A stretch of DNA of 64,000 bases from an uncultured Lachnospiraceae bacterium (GCA_903789615.1 CAIFEV010000002.1:62001-126000); one strand, 5' to 3'. Positions 7,306 to 22,398 are shown, numbered from the stretch's first letter. Notes: generated by a model from the sequence alone, not told the origin. Program-made: numbers and translations.

Positions 7306-8499
7306 TTACTCGATGATCTTCGCAACGGCACCGGAGCCGACTGTTCTGCCGCCCTCACGGATGGCGAAACGAAGTCCCTGCTCCATGGCAACCTTGTGGA
7401 TCAGCTCAACGGTCATCTCAACGTTATCGCCAGGCATGCACATCTCTACGCCGTCCGGAAGGTTGATAACGCCGGTAACGTCCGTTGTTCTGAAGTAGAA
7501 CTGCGGTCTGTAGTTGTTGAAGAACGGTGTATGACGGCCGCCTTCGTCCTTGGTCAGTACGTAAACCTGAGCGGTAAACTTGTGATGCGGAGTTACAGAA
7601 CCCGGCTTCGCAAGTACCTGACCTCTCTCAACGCCGTCCTTGTCAACGCCGCGGAGAAGTACACCGATGTTATCGCCCGGGATAGCCTCATCAAGAGTCT
7701 TGCGGAACATCTCAAGGGATGTAACGACAACCTTCTTGACCTCGTCGGTGATACCAACGATTTCAACTTCATCAGCAGGATGAAGAACACCACGCTCTAC
7801 ACGGCCGGTAGCAACCGTACCACGGCCAGTGATGGTGAATACGTCCTCAACCGGCATAAGGAACGGCTTCTCGGTATCTCTTACCGGGTCCGGAACGTAC
7901 TCGTCGATGGTGTGCATGAGTTCAAGAACGGCATCGCCCCACTTGCCCTTCGGATCCTCAAGAGCCTTCAGAGCCGAACCACGGATGATCGGGGTGTCAT
8001 CGCCCGGATAACCGTACTCATTCAGAAGCTCACGAACCTCCATCTCAACGAGGTCGATAAGCTCTTCATCGTCAACCATATCGCACTTGTTCAGGAATAC
8101 TACGATGTACGGAACACCTACCTGACGGGCAAGCAGGATGTGCTCACGGGTCTGTGCCATAACACCATCGGTAGCTGCTACTACAAGAATAGCGGCATCC
8201 ATCTGAGCGGCACCGGTGATCATGTTCTTTACGTAGTCAGCATGTCCGGGGCAGTCAACGTGTGCGTAATGTCTCTTCTCCGTCTCGTACTCAACGTGTG
8301 CGGTGGAAATTGTGATTCCACGTGCCTTCTCTTCCGGTGCTTTATCGATCTGATCGAATGCCTCTGCATGTCCCAGACCAAGTCTCTCAGCCAGAACAGT
8401 AGTGATAGCTGCCGTCAGTGTTGTCTTACCATGGTCAACGTGTCCGATGGTACCGATATTAACATGCGGCTTGTTTCTGACGAACTTTTCCTTTGCCAT
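7306..8499 (-). CDS. tuf: Elongation factor Tu
   Basis: A 397-aa EF-Tu of standard length. It delivers aminoacyl-tRNA to the ribosome in a GTP-dependent cycle. Visible are the P-loop GHVDHGKT (about 19-26), switch [17 protein letters not shown] and the GSALKAL base-recognition motif, then the two beta-barrel domains ending in [15 protein letters not shown]. The ribosome site is AAGGAGG, nine bases before the start. It is the last gene of the str cluster but has its own strong promoter after fusA. Confidence 0.98.
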   Translation of the reverse strand: MAKEKFVRNKPHVNIGTIGHVDHGKTTLTAAITTVLAERLGLGHAEAFDQIDKAPEEKARGITISTAHVEYETEKRHYAHVDCPGHADYVKNMITGAAQMDAAILVVAATDGVMAQTREHILLARQVGVPYIVVFLNKCDMVDDEELIDLVEMEVRELLNEYGYPGDDTPIIRGSALKALEDPKGKWGDAVLELMHTIDEYVPDPVRDTEKPFLMPVEDVFTITGRGTVATGRVERGVLHPADEVEIVGITDEVKKVVVTSLEMFRKTLDEAIPGDNIGVLLRGVDKDGVERGQVLAKPGSVTPHHKFTAQVYVLTKDEGGRHTPFFNNYRPQFYFRTTDVTGVINLPDGVEMCMPGDNVEMTVELIHKVAMEQGLRFAIREGGRTVGSGAVAKIIE

Positions 8500-8606
8500 T
8501 GCTGTTAATCCTCCTTGTGATTACTCATAAAAGCAAATGAGTGCCGACATTTCGGCTTCTGTCCGCTGCGTAAACAGCCTGCAGCCGGACAGTAATATTG
8601 AATTAT

Positions 8607-8635
8607 ATTATATTAAACTTAATGCCATTTTTCAA
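8607..8635 (-). promoter_or_regulatory. tuf promoter
   Basis: On the minus strand TTGAAA (8630-8635), a 17-base spacer and TATAAT (8607-8612) lie in the 160-base fusA-tuf gap. This gives tuf independent expression with a leader of about 100 bases. A second overlapping TATAAT is offset by five bases. Confidence 0.75.
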
Positions 8636-8659
8636 CAAGTTCTCGCAAAATATGCGGGA

Positions 8660-10780
8660 TTACTTGCCGCCATGCTCAGCGATGATCTTATCCTGAACAT
8701 TCTTCGGGGCGATCTGGTACTTCTCGAAGAACATCGAGTAGTTTCCGCGTCCCTGTGTCTTGGAGCGCAGGTCTGTCGCATAGCCGAACATCTCTGCGAG
8801 CGGTACGTAGGCCTTGACCATCTTGCCGCCGCCGATGTCTTCCATGCCTTCGATCTGACCGCGGCGTGCGTTCAGGTCGCCGATGACATCGCCCATGTAC
8901 TCCTCCGGCATCGTTACTTCGACGCGCATGATCGGCTCAAGAATAGCCGGCTGCGCCTTGCTCATGGCATCCTTGAACGCCATGGAGCCTGCGATGTGGA
9001 ATGCCATCTCGGAAGAGTCGACTTCATGATAGGAGCCGTCCCATACAGTCGCGTGTACGCCGAGTACCGGGAATCCGGCGAGAACACCGGACTGAGCGGC
9101 CTCTTCGATACCTTCGCCGACTGCCGGGATGTATTCCTTCGGGATCGCACCGCCGGATACCGCGTTGTCGAACTTGAACGTCTGCTCGCGGTTCGGATCC
9201 ATCGGCTCGAACTTAACCTTACAATGACCGTACTGACCGCGGCCGCCGGACTGCTTCGCGTACTTGGAGTCAACATCCACAGCCTTTGTGAAGCACTCTT
9301 TGTAAGCTACCTGCGGAGCACCTACGGAAGCGTCAACGTGGAACTCACGTCTCATACGCTCTACGATGATGTCCAGATGCAGCTCGCCCATGCCGGCGAT
9401 AATGGTCTGACCGGTCTCCGCGTTCGTGTGAACACGGAACGTCGGGTCTTCCTCGGCCAGCTTCTGAAGCGCCTCGCCCATCTTAACCTGGTCGTTCTTC
9501 GTCTTCGGCTCAACCGCAACCTCGATAACCGGCTCCGGGAACTCCATGGACTCCAGAACTACCGGATGCTCCTCATCGCACAGCGTATCACCTGTTGTCG
9601 TGTTCTTCAGGCCCACGATGGCGATGATGTCGCCCGAGTACGCCTTCTGAAGCTCGGCTCTGTGGTTTGCGTGCATGAGAAGGATACGGCCTACACGTTC
9701 CTTCTTGTCCTTTGTGGAGTTGAGAACGTAGGATCCTGCATCAACCGTTCCGCGGTAAACACGGGCAAATGCCAGCTTGCCGACGAACGGGTCTGTCATG
9801 ATCTTGAAAGCAAGTGCCGCGAACGGACCGTCATCGACAGACTCTACCTTGACTTCGTTGCCGTTCAGGTCCTTGCCTTCTGCCGGCGGAATGTCGATCG
9901 GGGACGGAAGATACTCGATAACACCGTCGAGAAGCTTCTGAACGCCCTTGTTCTTGTATGCTGTGCCGCAGAATACCGGGATCGCCGTGCCAGCGATGGT
10001 CGCCTTGCGGAGTGCCGCCTTCATCTCATCGATAGACGGCTCTTCGCCCTCGAGATACTTCTCCATGAGGTTCTCATCAAAGTCGCAGCACTGCTCAACG
10101 AGCTTTGTATGATACTCATCGGCCTGATCCTTGAGATCGTCCGGGATATCCGTAACTTCGATGGAGTCTCCCTTGTCGTTCTCATAGAGATATGCCTTCA
10201 TCTCGAACAGATCGACGATGCCCTTGAAGTAGTCTTCCTTGCCGATCGGGATCTGCACGATAACCGGGTTCTTGCCCAGCTTTGTGACAAGCTGCTTGGT
10301 GGAGCCGAAGAAATCGGCGCCCAGCTTATCCATCTTGTTCATGAATGCAAGACGCGGAACGTTGTACTTGTCAGCCTGACGCCATACGTTCTCAGACTGC
10401 GGCTCAACGCCGTTCTTCGCATCGAATACACCGACAGCACCGTCGAGAACACGAAGAGATCTCTCAACCTCCACCGTGAAGTCAACGTGTCCCGGGGTAT
10501 CGATGATGTTGATACGGTTCTCAAGCGCGCCCGGCACATTCTTGTTGTACGCCTGTCTGGTCCAGTGGCATGTGGTAGCGGCGGAGGTGATGGTAATACC
10601 TCTCTCCTGCTCCTCTTCCATCCAGTCCATGGTAGCGGTACCGTCATGGGTATCACCAATCTTGTAGTTGATACCAGTGTAATACAGAATACGCTCCGTC
10701 AGTGTCGTCTTGCCGGCATCGATGTGAGCCATGATTCCGATATTTCTGGTTCGCTCAAGCGGATACTCTCTCCCTGCCAT
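8660..10780 (-). CDS. fusA: Elongation factor G
   Basis: A 706-aa translational GTPase. It drives translocation, and with RRF it helps recycle ribosomes. The P-loop AHIDAGKT lies near residues 18-25, switch II is DTPGHVDF, and NKMDKLGAD provides guanine specificity. Domains II-V follow, with the canonical GGRGQYGHC at the domain IV start and an R-R-G-Q-I-E-G-M motif in domain V. Length and motifs fit the main housekeeping EF-G. It lies 30 bases downstream of rpsG within the str operon. Confidence 0.97.
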   Translation of the reverse strand: MAGREYPLERTRNIGIMAHIDAGKTTLTERILYYTGINYKIGDTHDGTATMDWMEEEQERGITITSAATTCHWTRQAYNKNVPGALENRINIIDTPGHVDFTVEVERSLRVLDGAVGVFDAKNGVEPQSENVWRQADKYNVPRLAFMNKMDKLGADFFGSTKQLVTKLGKNPVIVQIPIGKEDYFKGIVDLFEMKAYLYENDKGDSIEVTDIPDDLKDQADEYHTKLVEQCCDFDENLMEKYLEGEEPSIDEMKAALRKATIAGTAIPVFCGTAYKNKGVQKLLDGVIEYLPSPIDIPPAEGKDLNGNEVKVESVDDGPFAALAFKIMTDPFVGKLAFARVYRGTVDAGSYVLNSTKDKKERVGRILLMHANHRAELQKAYSGDIIAIVGLKNTTTGDTLCDEEHPVVLESMEFPEPVIEVAVEPKTKNDQVKMGEALQKLAEEDPTFRVHTNAETGQTIIAGMGELHLDIIVERMRREFHVDASVGAPQVAYKECFTKAVDVDSKYAKQSGGRGQYGHCKVKFEPMDPNREQTFKFDNAVSGGAIPKEYIPAVGEGIEEAAQSGVLAGFPVLGVHATVWDGSYHEVDSSEMAFHIAGSMAFKDAMSKAQPAILEPIMRVEVTMPEEYMGDVIGDLNARRGQIEGMEDIGGGKMVKAYVPLAEMFGYATDLRSKTQGRGNYSMFFEKYQIAPKNVQDKIIAEHGGK

Positions 10781-10810
10781 TATTTTCCTCCTGTCTGCGA
10801 AACGGACGAT

Positions 10811-11284
10811 TTAAAATCTGCTGTAATGAGCAAATGCCTTGTTTGCCTCGGCCATCTTGTCCATATCTTCCCTGCGCTTGATCGAAGCACCGGTATTGTT
10901 CGCAGCGTCGAGGATTTCGTTGGCAAGTCTTTCTTCCATCGTCTTCTCGCCTCTCTGGCGGGAGAATGTTGTGAGCCAGCGAAGAGCAAGCGTCTGCTTT
11001 CTCGGGCCCTCGATCTTGTTCGGTACCTGATAGGTGGCACCGCCGACACGCTTTGCCTTTACTTCGACCTCAGGCTGGATGTTGGCAAGAGCCTCTTTGA
11101 AGACTTCAAGTGCATCTTTGCCCGACTTGGAAGCGATCTGATTGAAAGCTCCGTATACGATCTTCTGCGCTGTCGACTTCTTGCCGTCAAGCATGATGTT
11201 GTTGACGAGCTTGGTCACAACGACATCGCCGTACACCGGATCCGGTAAAACCGCTCTTTTGGGAGCATTTCCTTTACGTGACAC
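10811..11284 (-). CDS. rpsG: 30S ribosomal protein S7
   Basis: A 157-aa protein with the standard S7 N-terminus [19 protein letters not shown] and the conserved GGATYQVP motif; it nucleates assembly of the 30S head. I place the start at a GTG (11282-11284) because AAGGAGGG lies just upstream and the protein then begins exactly where S7 proteins begin. An upstream in-frame extension to 11437 would add about 50 residues with no S7 similarity. It follows rpsL after a 225-base gap and precedes fusA. Confidence 0.95.
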   Translation of the reverse strand: MSRKGNAPKRAVLPDPVYGDVVVTKLVNNIMLDGKKSTAQKIVYGAFNQIASKSGKDALEVFKEALANIQPEVEVKAKRVGGATYQVPNKIEGPRKQTLALRWLTTFSRQRGEKTMEERLANEILDAANNTGASIKRREDMDKMAEANKAFAHYSRF

Positions 11285-11509
11285 GGGTCTTCCCTCCTTA
11301 ATAATAATTAATTCATCGGTACTCACAAAACTGATTTTGTGTGCGTGCACGAAAGGTCGATCTGCGGCCACTGATCTTCCATCCCGGCACTCGTTTCTGT
11401 TTCCGAATTGTGATTTGAGCCGTCCGGCCGGTCCCATGTGCCGGCAGAACGCGGCGTCTTTCCGCCTGTTCTTTGAAAACTCTTTTGTATAAAGTAAGAA
11501 GAAAACGGA

Positions 11510-11926
11510 TTACTTCTTCTTCGGACGCTTTGCACCGTACTTGGAACGGGCCTGCATGCGGTTTGCAACACCGGCCGTATCAAGCGTGCCGCGGATGATG
11601 TGGTAACGGGTACCCGGAAGATCCTTTACACGTCCGCCGCGGACAAGAACAACAGAGTGCTCCTGCAGATTGTGTCCCTCACCCGGAATATAAGACGTAA
11701 CTTCGATGCCGTTGGAAAGACGAACTCTGGCGATCTTTCTGAGTGCCGAATTCGGCTTCTTCGGTGTAGCCGTCTTAACCGCGGTGCAGACGCCTCTCTT
11801 CTGCGGGGAAGCTACGCTCACCTGTCTCTTCTCAAGAGAATTGAATCCCTTCAGAAGTGCCGGGGAGTTGCTTTTCTTAGCCGCTGTATGTCTGCCCTGT
11901 TTTACTAACTGGTTAAATGTTGGCAT
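11510..11926 (-). CDS. rpsL: 30S ribosomal protein S12
   Basis: A 138-aa S12 beginning [12 protein letters not shown]. The decoding-centre signatures are intact: [17 protein letters not shown] (streptomycin-site Lys) and [12 protein letters not shown] with the usual [10 protein letters not shown] segment. It ends in a basic tail. A GGGAGGTG ribosome site precedes the start. It is the first gene of the rpsL-rpsG-fusA block and is transcribed from the promoter just behind rpoC. Confidence 0.97.
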   Translation of the reverse strand: MPTFNQLVKQGRHTAAKKSNSPALLKGFNSLEKRQVSVASPQKRGVCTAVKTATPKKPNSALRKIARVRLSNGIEVTSYIPGEGHNLQEHSVVLVRGGRVKDLPGTRYHIIRGTLDTAGVANRMQARSKYGAKRPKKK

Positions 11927-11969
11927 TCACTTCACCTCCCTGATGGAATGTGGCCGCTGTAAAACGAAA

Positions 11970-12003
11970 CAAAGTGCGCGGCTTGATAAAGTCACGCACT
12001 TTG
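11970..12003 (-). terminator. Hairpin at the rpoC/rpsL junction
   Basis: A 9-bp stem (cgcactttg 11995-12003 with caaagtgcg 11970-11978) followed on the minus strand by tttcgttttac. It is a plausible rpoC terminator. It also overlaps the predicted start of the rpsL transcript; see finding. Confidence 0.6.
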
Positions 12004-12005
12004 AA

Positions 12006-12035
12006 AGTATACCCTGTTTCGGGAGCATTTGTCAA
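12006..12035 (-). promoter_or_regulatory. rpsL (str operon) promoter
   Basis: On the minus strand a consensus TTGACA (12030-12035) is followed after 18 bases by TATACT (12006-12011), only about 25 bases after the rpoC stop codon. Confidence 0.75.
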
Positions 12036-12058
12036 TGGCAAATGTCCCCGGTTTGTCC

Positions 12059-15796
<3,738 letters not shown>

Positions 15797-15927
15797 TTAT
15801 TTTTCTCCGTTCCTGCAGGTTAGACATACACTTGTTACTGTTTCAGGAAACCTCCCCGGTCTCTTCTGAAGGAAGAGGCCGCAGAGGTCATATTCCGGAC
15901 TCAATCGTACTTTCCGGAACGGATTAT

Positions 15928-18900
15928 TTATTCATCGCCATCCGGCGTGTCTTCTACAGAACCGCCCACGAAATCGTCGTCATCGTCATCGTACAGATCC
16001 GTATCAGACGGCTCCTGCGGTGCCGGAGCCTCATCGATTCCACCCTCGGCATTGAGCTCGCCGACCGATACGCCGTCTTTCAGGTCGCTTGCGTCGATGC
16101 GGTTCTCGCCCGAACGTCTGTCTTCCGAGAAGATCTTGTTGTACGAAGTGTTCTCGTACTGGTCGCTCTCGAGCATCTTGACTTCGTTGTTGTTCTTGTC
16201 GAGGATGCGCACATCCAGTGCCAGTGCCTGGAGTTCCTTGATGAGTACCTTGAAGGACTCCGGAATACCCGGCTCCGGAATGTTCTCGCCCTTGACGATC
16301 GCCTCGTAGGTCTTTACACGGCCGACGATATCGTCGGACTTCACCGTCATGATCTCTTCCAGCGTGTAGGCAGCGCCGTATGCTTCCAGCGCCCATACTT
16401 CCATCTCTCCGAAACGCTGGCCGCCGAACTGCGCCTTGCCTCCCAGCGGCTGCTGGGTAACCAGGGAGTACGGGCCGGTGGAACGGGCATGGATCTTGTC
16501 GTCCACCAGATGGTGCAGCTTCAGGTAGTGCATGAAGCCGATGGTCGTGCGTCCGTCGAAGCACTCGCCGGAACGGCCGTCGCGCAGCTGCACGGTGCCG
16601 TCCTCATTGATCGGAACGCCCTTCCACGCCTCGCGGTGTGCCTTGTGCGTCTCCAGATATTCAAATACAACGTCGGAAAGCTTGTCCTTGTACTTCTTCG
16701 TGAAGTCTTCCCAGGTGTCGTTGGCGTAGCTGTTGGCCATCTTCAGCAGATCGCGGATATCACGCTCGCTGGCGCCGTCGAAGATCGGGGACGACACGTT
16801 GAAGCCCAGGATCTTTGCCGCCAGGGAGAGGTGAATCTCCAGGACCTGTCCGATGTTCATACGGGACGGCACGCCCAGCGGGTTCAGTACGATGTCAAGC
16901 GGACGGCCGTTCGGCAGGAACGGCATATCCTCAACCGGCAGGATGCGGGAAACAACACCCTTGTTGCCGTGACGTCCGGCCATCTTGTCGCCGACGGAGA
17001 TCTTTCTCTTCTGCGCTACGAATACGGTCACCGACTGGTTCACGCCGGCCGGCAGCGGAGAATTCTTCTCGGATCTGGAGTACTGCTTCACATCCACGAC
17101 AATGCCGTACGCGCCATGCGGCAGGCGCAGGGACGTATCTCTAACATCCTTTGCCTTGTCGGAGAACACGGCCTGCAGGAGCTTCTGCTCCGGTGTGAGC
17201 TCCGTCTCGCCCTTCGGCGTAACCCTGCCGACCAGAATATCTCCCGCGCGCACCTCGGCGCCGATGCGGACAATACCGTTTTCATCGAGGTTGCGCAGTT
17301 CGGACTCGGATACATCGATATCGTTGGTGATCTCATCCGGTCCCAGTTTGGTCTCTCTCGCGTCGCAGGTGTACTCCTCGATGTGGATCGACGTGTACAC
17401 GTCGTCGCGCACCAGTCTCTCGGAGAGCAGAACCGCGTCCTCGTAGTTGTAGCCTTCCCAGGTCATGAAGCCGATCAGCGGGTTCTTGCCCAGCGCGATC
17501 TCGCCGTTGCTCGTGGACGGACCGTCCGCGATCACATCGCCCTTCTTCACGTCATCGCCCTTGAATACGATCGGGCGCTGATTGTAGCAGTTGCTGGCGT
17601 TTGTCCGCATGAACTTGTACAGCTTGTACTCGTGCTCATTGCCGTCGTTGTCCACGATGACGATGCGGTTGCTCTCGGACGACTTGACTACGCCGTCCTC
17701 TTTCGCGACCACGCACACGCCCGAGTCAACGGCCGCCTTGTGCTCGATGCCCGTCGCAATGACCGGCGCCTCGGTTGTCAGAAGCGGCACGGCCTGACGC
17801 TGCATGTTGGAGCCCATCAGGGCGCGGTTCGCGTCATCGTTCTGCAGGAACGGAACCATGGACGTCGCCACGGAGAATACCATCCGCGGGGATACGTCCA
17901 TCAGGTCGATCATGCGCTTGTCGTACGCAGCCGTCTCTTCTCTGTAACGGCCGGATACGGTATTGGTCAGGAAATGGCCGTCGTCGTCAATCTTTGCGTT
18001 GGCCTGTGCCACATGATAATCATCTTCCTCGTCCGCGGAGAAATAGCGCACCTCGTCGGTAACCCTCGGATTCTCCGGATCGGACTTGTCGACCAGGCGG
18101 TATGGCGCCTCGATGAAGCCGTAGCGGTTGATCTTTGCGTAGCACGCCAGCGAGTTGATAAGACCGATGTTCGGGCCTTCCGGTGTCTCTACCGGGCACA
18201 TTCTTCCGTAGTGGGTGTAGTGTACGTCGCGGACCTCGAATCCGGCACGGTCTCTGGACAGACCGCCCGGGCCCAGGGCGGACAGACGTCTCTTGTGCGT
18301 CAGCTCGGAGAGCGGGTTGTTCTGGTCCATGAACTGCGACAGCTGGGAGCCGCCGAAGAACTCACGGAATACACCGGTCACCGGCTTCGGATTGATGAGC
18401 GATCTCGGAGTCATGGACGAGGTGTCCGCCGTGGACATTCTCTCCTTGACCACACGCTCCATACGCGTCATGCCGACGCGGAACTGGTTCTCCAGAAGCT
18501 CGCCCACGCAGCGGATCCGGCGGTTGCCCAGATGATCGATGTCATCCTTGTAGCCGACGCCGTACTCCAGATGCATGTTGTAGTTGACCGACGCCAGGAT
18601 GTCCTCCGGCGTGATGTGCTTCGGGATCAGCTCGTTGATGTCCTTGTGGATTGCCTTCAGCAGGTCCTCGCGGGTCTCAAACTCACCCTCGCTGTTCCTG
18701 CGGATGAACTCCATGAGCTTCGGATAGTACACGCGCGGCTCGTCGACGCCGACCAGCGACTTCTCCTCGTCGGTCAGCGGAAGGTACTGGTCGATCGCAA
18801 CCATCATGTTGGAGAGAACCTTCACATGGCGCTTCTCAACCGTGCCGCCGTTGTGCCACTCCACCTCAAGCATCACGCTCGGAATGGCGGCATCCTGAAT

Positions 18901-19863
18901 CTCATCCGCCTTCTCGCGCGTCAGCGTCTCGCCGGCTCTGGCGATCACAACGCCGTCTGCGTCCACCACATCCTCTGCCAGAACCTGGCCCGCAATGCGG
19001 CGGCGGAAGCTAAGCTTCTTATTATACTGGAAGCGGCCAACATGCGCGAGGTCATACCGTCTCTGGTCAAACAGCATGCCGTCGATCAGACGCTTCGCCT
19101 GATCATAGTCAAGCGGCTCGCCCGGACGCAGCTTCTTGTAGAGCTCGAGAACGGCGGTCTTCTCGGAGTTGGACGGATCCTTCTCCATCGTCGCCTTCAG
19201 CTTCGGCTCGTCACCGAATGTCTCCAGAATCTCCTGGTTGGTCTCAAGTCCCAGAATCCGCAGCAGAACCGTAACCGGAACCTTCTTGTTCCGGTCTACC
19301 TTCGCGTAGAAGCAGTTGTTGCTGTCCGTCTCGTACTCGATCCACGCACCGCGGTTCGGGATAACCGTGCAGCTGTACAGATTGACCTTGCCGTACTTGT
19401 CCTTCTGAATATCATAATAAATGCCCGGAGAACGGACCAGCTGGCTGACGATGACACGCTCCGCGCCATTGATGACAAATGTACCCGTTTCCGTCATCAT
19501 CGGCATATCGCAGAGGTATACGTCCTCGTCCACGATCTCGCCGGTATCCTTCTTCTCCAGTCTCGCCTTGATGTACAGAGGAATGGAATACGTCAGATCC
19601 CGGTCCCTGCACTCGTCGATGTCATATGCTTTCTTATCGTCTCTCAGCTTGAACTCGTCAAACCACAGCTCCAGGTTGCCATTGTAGTCCTGGATGGGAG
19701 ACATATCGTGGAGTACTTCCTGAATGCCTTCTGTAATAAAGGAATCGAACGACTGTTTCTGGACCTCAATCAGATTCGGCATATCCAGAATGTTCTTCTG
19801 ATGCTGGAAGCTCATACGGACCGTCTTGCCGAACTTTTGAGGATGCATCGTGCTTTTATCCAT
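15928..19863 (-). CDS. rpoB: DNA-directed RNA polymerase subunit beta
   Basis: A 1311-aa subunit. The rifampicin-binding region is visible as [20 protein letters not shown] followed by [10 protein letters not shown], and the C-terminal catalytic segments [10 protein letters not shown] and [21 protein letters not shown] contact beta'. It ends with an unusually long acidic tail (about 70 residues, ending in Asp/Glu-rich segments around [10 protein letters not shown]). The start is supported by GAGAGGTGG. It is co-transcribed with rpoC from a strong promoter and, unusually, is not preceded here by rplJ-rplL. Confidence 0.98.
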   Translation of the reverse strand: MDKSTMHPQKFGKTVRMSFQHQKNILDMPNLIEVQKQSFDSFITEGIQEVLHDMSPIQDYNGNLELWFDEFKLRDDKKAYDIDECRDRDLTYSIPLYIKARLEKKDTGEIVDEDVYLCDMPMMTETGTFVINGAERVIVSQLVRSPGIYYDIQKDKYGKVNLYSCTVIPNRGAWIEYETDSNNCFYAKVDRNKKVPVTVLLRILGLETNQEILETFGDEPKLKATMEKDPSNSEKTAVLELYKKLRPGEPLDYDQAKRLIDGMLFDQRRYDLAHVGRFQYNKKLSFRRRIAGQVLAEDVVDADGVVIARAGETLTREKADEIQDAAIPSVMLEVEWHNGGTVEKRHVKVLSNMMVAIDQYLPLTDEEKSLVGVDEPRVYYPKLMEFIRRNSEGEFETREDLLKAIHKDINELIPKHITPEDILASVNYNMHLEYGVGYKDDIDHLGNRRIRCVGELLENQFRVGMTRMERVVKERMSTADTSSMTPRSLINPKPVTGVFREFFGGSQLSQFMDQNNPLSELTHKRRLSALGPGGLSRDRAGFEVRDVHYTHYGRMCPVETPEGPNIGLINSLACYAKINRYGFIEAPYRLVDKSDPENPRVTDEVRYFSADEEDDYHVAQANAKIDDDGHFLTNTVSGRYREETAAYDKRMIDLMDVSPRMVFSVATSMVPFLQNDDANRALMGSNMQRQAVPLLTTEAPVIATGIEHKAAVDSGVCVVAKEDGVVKSSESNRIVIVDNDGNEHEYKLYKFMRTNASNCYNQRPIVFKGDDVKKGDVIADGPSTSNGEIALGKNPLIGFMTWEGYNYEDAVLLSERLVRDDVYTSIHIEEYTCDARETKLGPDEITNDIDVSESELRNLDENGIVRIGAEVRAGDILVGRVTPKGETELTPEQKLLQAVFSDKAKDVRDTSLRLPHGAYGIVVDVKQYSRSEKNSPLPAGVNQSVTVFVAQKRKISVGDKMAGRHGNKGVVSRILPVEDMPFLPNGRPLDIVLNPLGVPSRMNIGQVLEIHLSLAAKILGFNVSSPIFDGASERDIRDLLKMANSYANDTWEDFTKKYKDKLSDVVFEYLETHKAHREAWKGVPINEDGTVQLRDGRSGECFDGRTTIGFMHYLKLHHLVDDKIHARSTGPYSLVTQQPLGGKAQFGGQRFGEMEVWALEAYGAAYTLEEIMTVKSDDIVGRVKTYEAIVKGENIPEPGIPESFKVLIKELQALALDVRILDKNNNEVKMLESDQYENTSYNKIFSEDRRSGENRIDASDLKDGVSVGELNAEGGIDEAPAPQEPSDTDLYDDDDDDFVGGSVEDTPDGDE

Positions 19864-19955
19864 GGACGTTTTCCACCTCTCACTATATTCTTATGAAACA
19901 ACAGACAGGTCCGCAATATAAAAAAGGCCTGCCATACCACAGTGACGCATTGTCC

Positions 19956-19984
19956 ATAATATCACCCGGCCAGAACGCTGTCAA
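19956..19984 (-). promoter_or_regulatory. rpoB promoter
   Basis: On the minus strand TTGACA (19979-19984), a 17-base spacer and TATTAT (19956-19961). It gives a leader of about 90 bases before rpoB and is divergent from the membrane-protein gene. Confidence 0.75.
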
Positions 19985-20017
19985 TAAACATTTGAGAAAT
20001 ATTCAGCCGGCCTCATA

Positions 20018-20046
20018 TTTTCACGTACCGTTTCTTGTGCTATGAT
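20018..20046 (+). promoter_or_regulatory. Promoter of the divergent membrane-protein gene
   Basis: TTTTCA (20018-20023), 17 bases, then an extended -10 of the form TGC-TATGAT (-10 hexamer 20041-20046). It fixes the start codon downstream, at 20091, because an in-frame TTG at 20046 would not be on the transcript. Confidence 0.55.
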
Positions 20047-20090
20047 TGTACCGTTTTTACCACAGTTTGCAAACCTGTGAGGCATTTCCG

Positions 20091-22268
20091 ATGAAAAATG
20101 TATCCGCTCCCGCGCGGCGCCTTATCCGCGCCGCCGTTCTCATTCTGACCGCCGTCGTGCCGGCCTGCGCCTACGCATACCTCCACAGCCGCGTCATCGT
20201 CTCCTCGGACACGACCACCACGCTTCCAATGGCATCCGATATTCTCGCGGGCAATGTCTGGCTGAAAAACTGGATTCTCGGGAGCAACAACTTCTACTTC
20301 ACGGAAATCCTCGTCTACTGCCTCGGCCGCCTTGCGGGGCTGTCCTTTTGCACTCTCATCGTCTGGATTCCGTCCCTTGCGCTCGGCCTGACCTTCAGTC
20401 TGCTCCTCGCCTTTCTTCTCCCCGAACTTGCGCGGTACAAACGAGTTTTTTCCTATATTATATTCGCTCTGCTCTTCGTCTCCGTTCTGATCGTGGTCCC
20501 GTATCAGAGTTCCTATACGCTCCTGAATGCAAATTCTCACAACAACCTCTACGCAGGGGTCGCCCTCTGCCTTCTTCTCGTCTCCGTCTTCCTGTCCGGC
20601 AGGTTCTGGGCGCTTCCCATTCTCATTCTTCTTGGATCGCTCCTCTGCTTTTCCGAGAGCGTGACCGTCATGGTCCTGGTCGGCCCTCTGGTTCTCTTCG
20701 GTATGCTTCACGCTCTTTGCACAAAACAGCGCCGTCCGCTTCTTCTCACGCTCTCCGGCGCCCTGATGTACGCCGGCGGGAAGGGAATCTCCGATCTGTT
20801 TTCGCACATGGGCGGCCTCGTGACCCGCGGTCTTCCCATGCACCTTCTGGCACCTTCGGCCATACCCGGCCGCATTCCGGACTGGGCCGATCAGTTTGGT
20901 GTTCTGCTTGACGCACCGCTCGTCTCCTCGCCTGTCACGGTGCACACAACATTTGTCAGATTCCTGGCCCTGCTGTACGCAGGTGCCCTCGCGCATGGCA
21001 TTGTCTGCTTCTTCCGGCTTTCCTGGCAGCGCCAGCTGCTGCTCATCGCCGTACTGAACATCGGCGGCTGCCTTTTCACCGATGTGGCAATCACGCACCG
21101 CTACATCGTCCCGGCCTTCTACTTCGGCTTCCTGCTGCTCTTTCTGTTCATCTGCGACGCGGTGGAGCAGCTTGCCTCCCGTGCTGTCTTCCTGCCGTCA
21201 CCGGAAACGCCTGCCCGGGCACAGGGCGCCCCCGCAGAAAGACATCTCTCATCCTGGCGCGCTGCCGCCGGCCTGCTTGTGTCCTTCTCTCTGGTCACCT
21301 CTGTCTTTTTCGGAGCTGACAAATGGGCAGAATTTGCCACGCAACCGGTCTTCGGAAGCGATGAGCAGCGTCTGGCGGACTTTATCGCAGAGCGGAGTCT
21401 GGGCGACGGCTATGCAAATTTCTGGAACGCCTCCGTCACAGCCTATTATGCGGATTTTGATTTTCAGGTTTACCCCGTGTACACCGGCACCGGGAGCGGC
21501 ACGTTCATCGCCTACCCTGAGCTCATCCGCCGGGACTGGTATGCGGAGCGCGGCATCCACTATTTTGTTCTGCACGAGGGGGAAGACAGCGACGAAATCC
21601 GGCAGCAGGTCCTCGCGATTGCCGGTGAGCCGGACATCACCTGGTATCTGGACGGCTATGAGCTTCTCTGGTATGACAGCGATCTGTCCGACCATCTTGG
21701 CAACGGGCTTTACGACAATGTCCTGACAGCAGATGAGCTCATTCCCACGGCGGATACCGGTGCGTACGAAGAATCGGAAGGTGAAGCTGGCCAGACAGAT
21801 GCTGGAACGCACGAAGAGGAGGCAGATGAAGAAAACCGGCCGGATGCCGGGATGCATGAAGAGAAGGCAGGTGAAGAGATCCGGCCGGATGCCGGGATGC
21901 AAAGTTCCAGCTGGATTCTCCCGGACGGCGGCAGCGTTTTTGCAAACGGCCTGTCGCTTGCTCCCGGTACCTGGCGCCTCACGTTTTACGGAGACCATCT
22001 GAAGAACACCTCGATATCCGTTACATCCGACAAGCTCGGAACACTCGGGACACTTGAAGCAGCCTCTGCGGACGGGAAAACGCCGCATGAAAGCGAAAAT
22101 GAAACATCCGGCAGCAGAGCGTCTGACACCGCTCCGGATTCCGAAAGCCTCAGCCTGACCATCACCCTGCCAGAAGCTGTCGAGGATATCACAATAACCG
22201 TGAAAAACACTGTCGGTCCAGGCGGAGCTGATATCCGTCTGAACCGGATAACAACAGAAAACCTTTAA
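20091..22268 (+). CDS. Polytopic membrane protein of unknown function (GT-C-like layout)
   Basis: A 725-aa protein. About ten hydrophobic segments fill residues 10-385, starting with a helix containing LIRAAVLILTAVVPA. An acidic extracytoplasmic loop with conserved-looking SDTTTTLPMA follows the first helix. A large soluble C-terminal part (residues 400-725) follows. This resembles the layout of GT-C glycosyltransferases or other lipid-linked sugar enzymes, but I do not recognise a family and no catalytic motif is certain. Between residues about 569 and 604 there is a 15-aa repeat (PDAGMHEEKAGEEIR type), and the tail after it is Ser/Thr/acid rich. It is a monocistronic gene divergent from rpoB with no recognised partner. 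Confidence 0.6.
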   Translation: MKNVSAPARRLIRAAVLILTAVVPACAYAYLHSRVIVSSDTTTTLPMASDILAGNVWLKNWILGSNNFYFTEILVYCLGRLAGLSFCTLIVWIPSLALGLTFSLLLAFLLPELARYKRVFSYIIFALLFVSVLIVVPYQSSYTLLNANSHNNLYAGVALCLLLVSVFLSGRFWALPILILLGSLLCFSESVTVMVLVGPLVLFGMLHALCTKQRRPLLLTLSGALMYAGGKGISDLFSHMGGLVTRGLPMHLLAPSAIPGRIPDWADQFGVLLDAPLVSSPVTVHTTFVRFLALLYAGALAHGIVCFFRLSWQRQLLLIAVLNIGGCLFTDVAITHRYIVPAFYFGFLLLFLFICDAVEQLASRAVFLPSPETPARAQGAPAERHLSSWRAAAGLLVSFSLVTSVFFGADKWAEFATQPVFGSDEQRLADFIAERSLGDGYANFWNASVTAYYADFDFQVYPVYTGTGSGTFIAYPELIRRDWYAERGIHYFVLHEGEDSDEIRQQVLAIAGEPDITWYLDGYELLWYDSDLSDHLGNGLYDNVLTADELIPTADTGAYEESEGEAGQTDAGTHEEEADEENRPDAGMHEEKAGEEIRPDAGMQSSSWILPDGGSVFANGLSLAPGTWRLTFYGDHLKNTSISVTSDKLGTLGTLEAASADGKTPHESENETSGSRASDTAPDSESLSLTITLPEAVEDITITVKNTVGPGGADIRLNRITTENL
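21795..21902 (+). repeat. 45-bp in-frame tandem repeat
   Basis: Two full units (21795-21839 and 21840-21884) and a partial third encode a 15-aa acidic repeat with the core DAG-x-HEE, inside the soluble part of the membrane protein. The in-frame length allows expansion and contraction without breaking the gene. Confidence 0.75.
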
Positions 22269-22320
22269 ACATCCGCTGCAGGCCGGCAGGTTCCATGACA
22301 GGCGCAATTCCCCGGGAACC

Positions 22321-22383
22321 GGGATTTCAGCGGAAGGCAGGCCGCAGCTATCCCGAAATCCGGGGATTTCAGCGAAAGACAGG
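22321..22383. repeat. Short direct repeats downstream of the membrane-protein gene
   Basis: Two 21-bp copies of gggatttcagcg followed by aa-gcagg/gacagg (22321-22341 and 22363-22383) lie 42 bases apart. A more degenerate third copy runs into the first hairpin of the neighbouring array. No gene is seen in 22269-22811. Confidence 0.6.
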
Positions 22384-22398
22384 TCCGGATTTGATTCC

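Noticed and set aside
10811-11437. A 208-aa version of ribosomal protein S7.
   Set aside because: The extra N-terminal residues have no S7 similarity. A GTG with AAGGAGGG at 11284 gives the standard protein.
15832-19896. A 1354-codon open frame on the plus strand across the whole of rpoB, with similar long antisense frames over fusA (8537-11248) and rpoC (12029-14110).
   Set aside because: These are mirror frames created by biased codon use in GC-rich, highly expressed genes. They show no protein family features or ribosome sites and are fully explained by the sense genes.
20046-22268. A longer version of the membrane protein starting at the TTG at 20046.
   Set aside because: The TTG overlaps the promoter -10 and would lie upstream of the transcript start. 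The ATG at 20091 leads directly into the first membrane helix.
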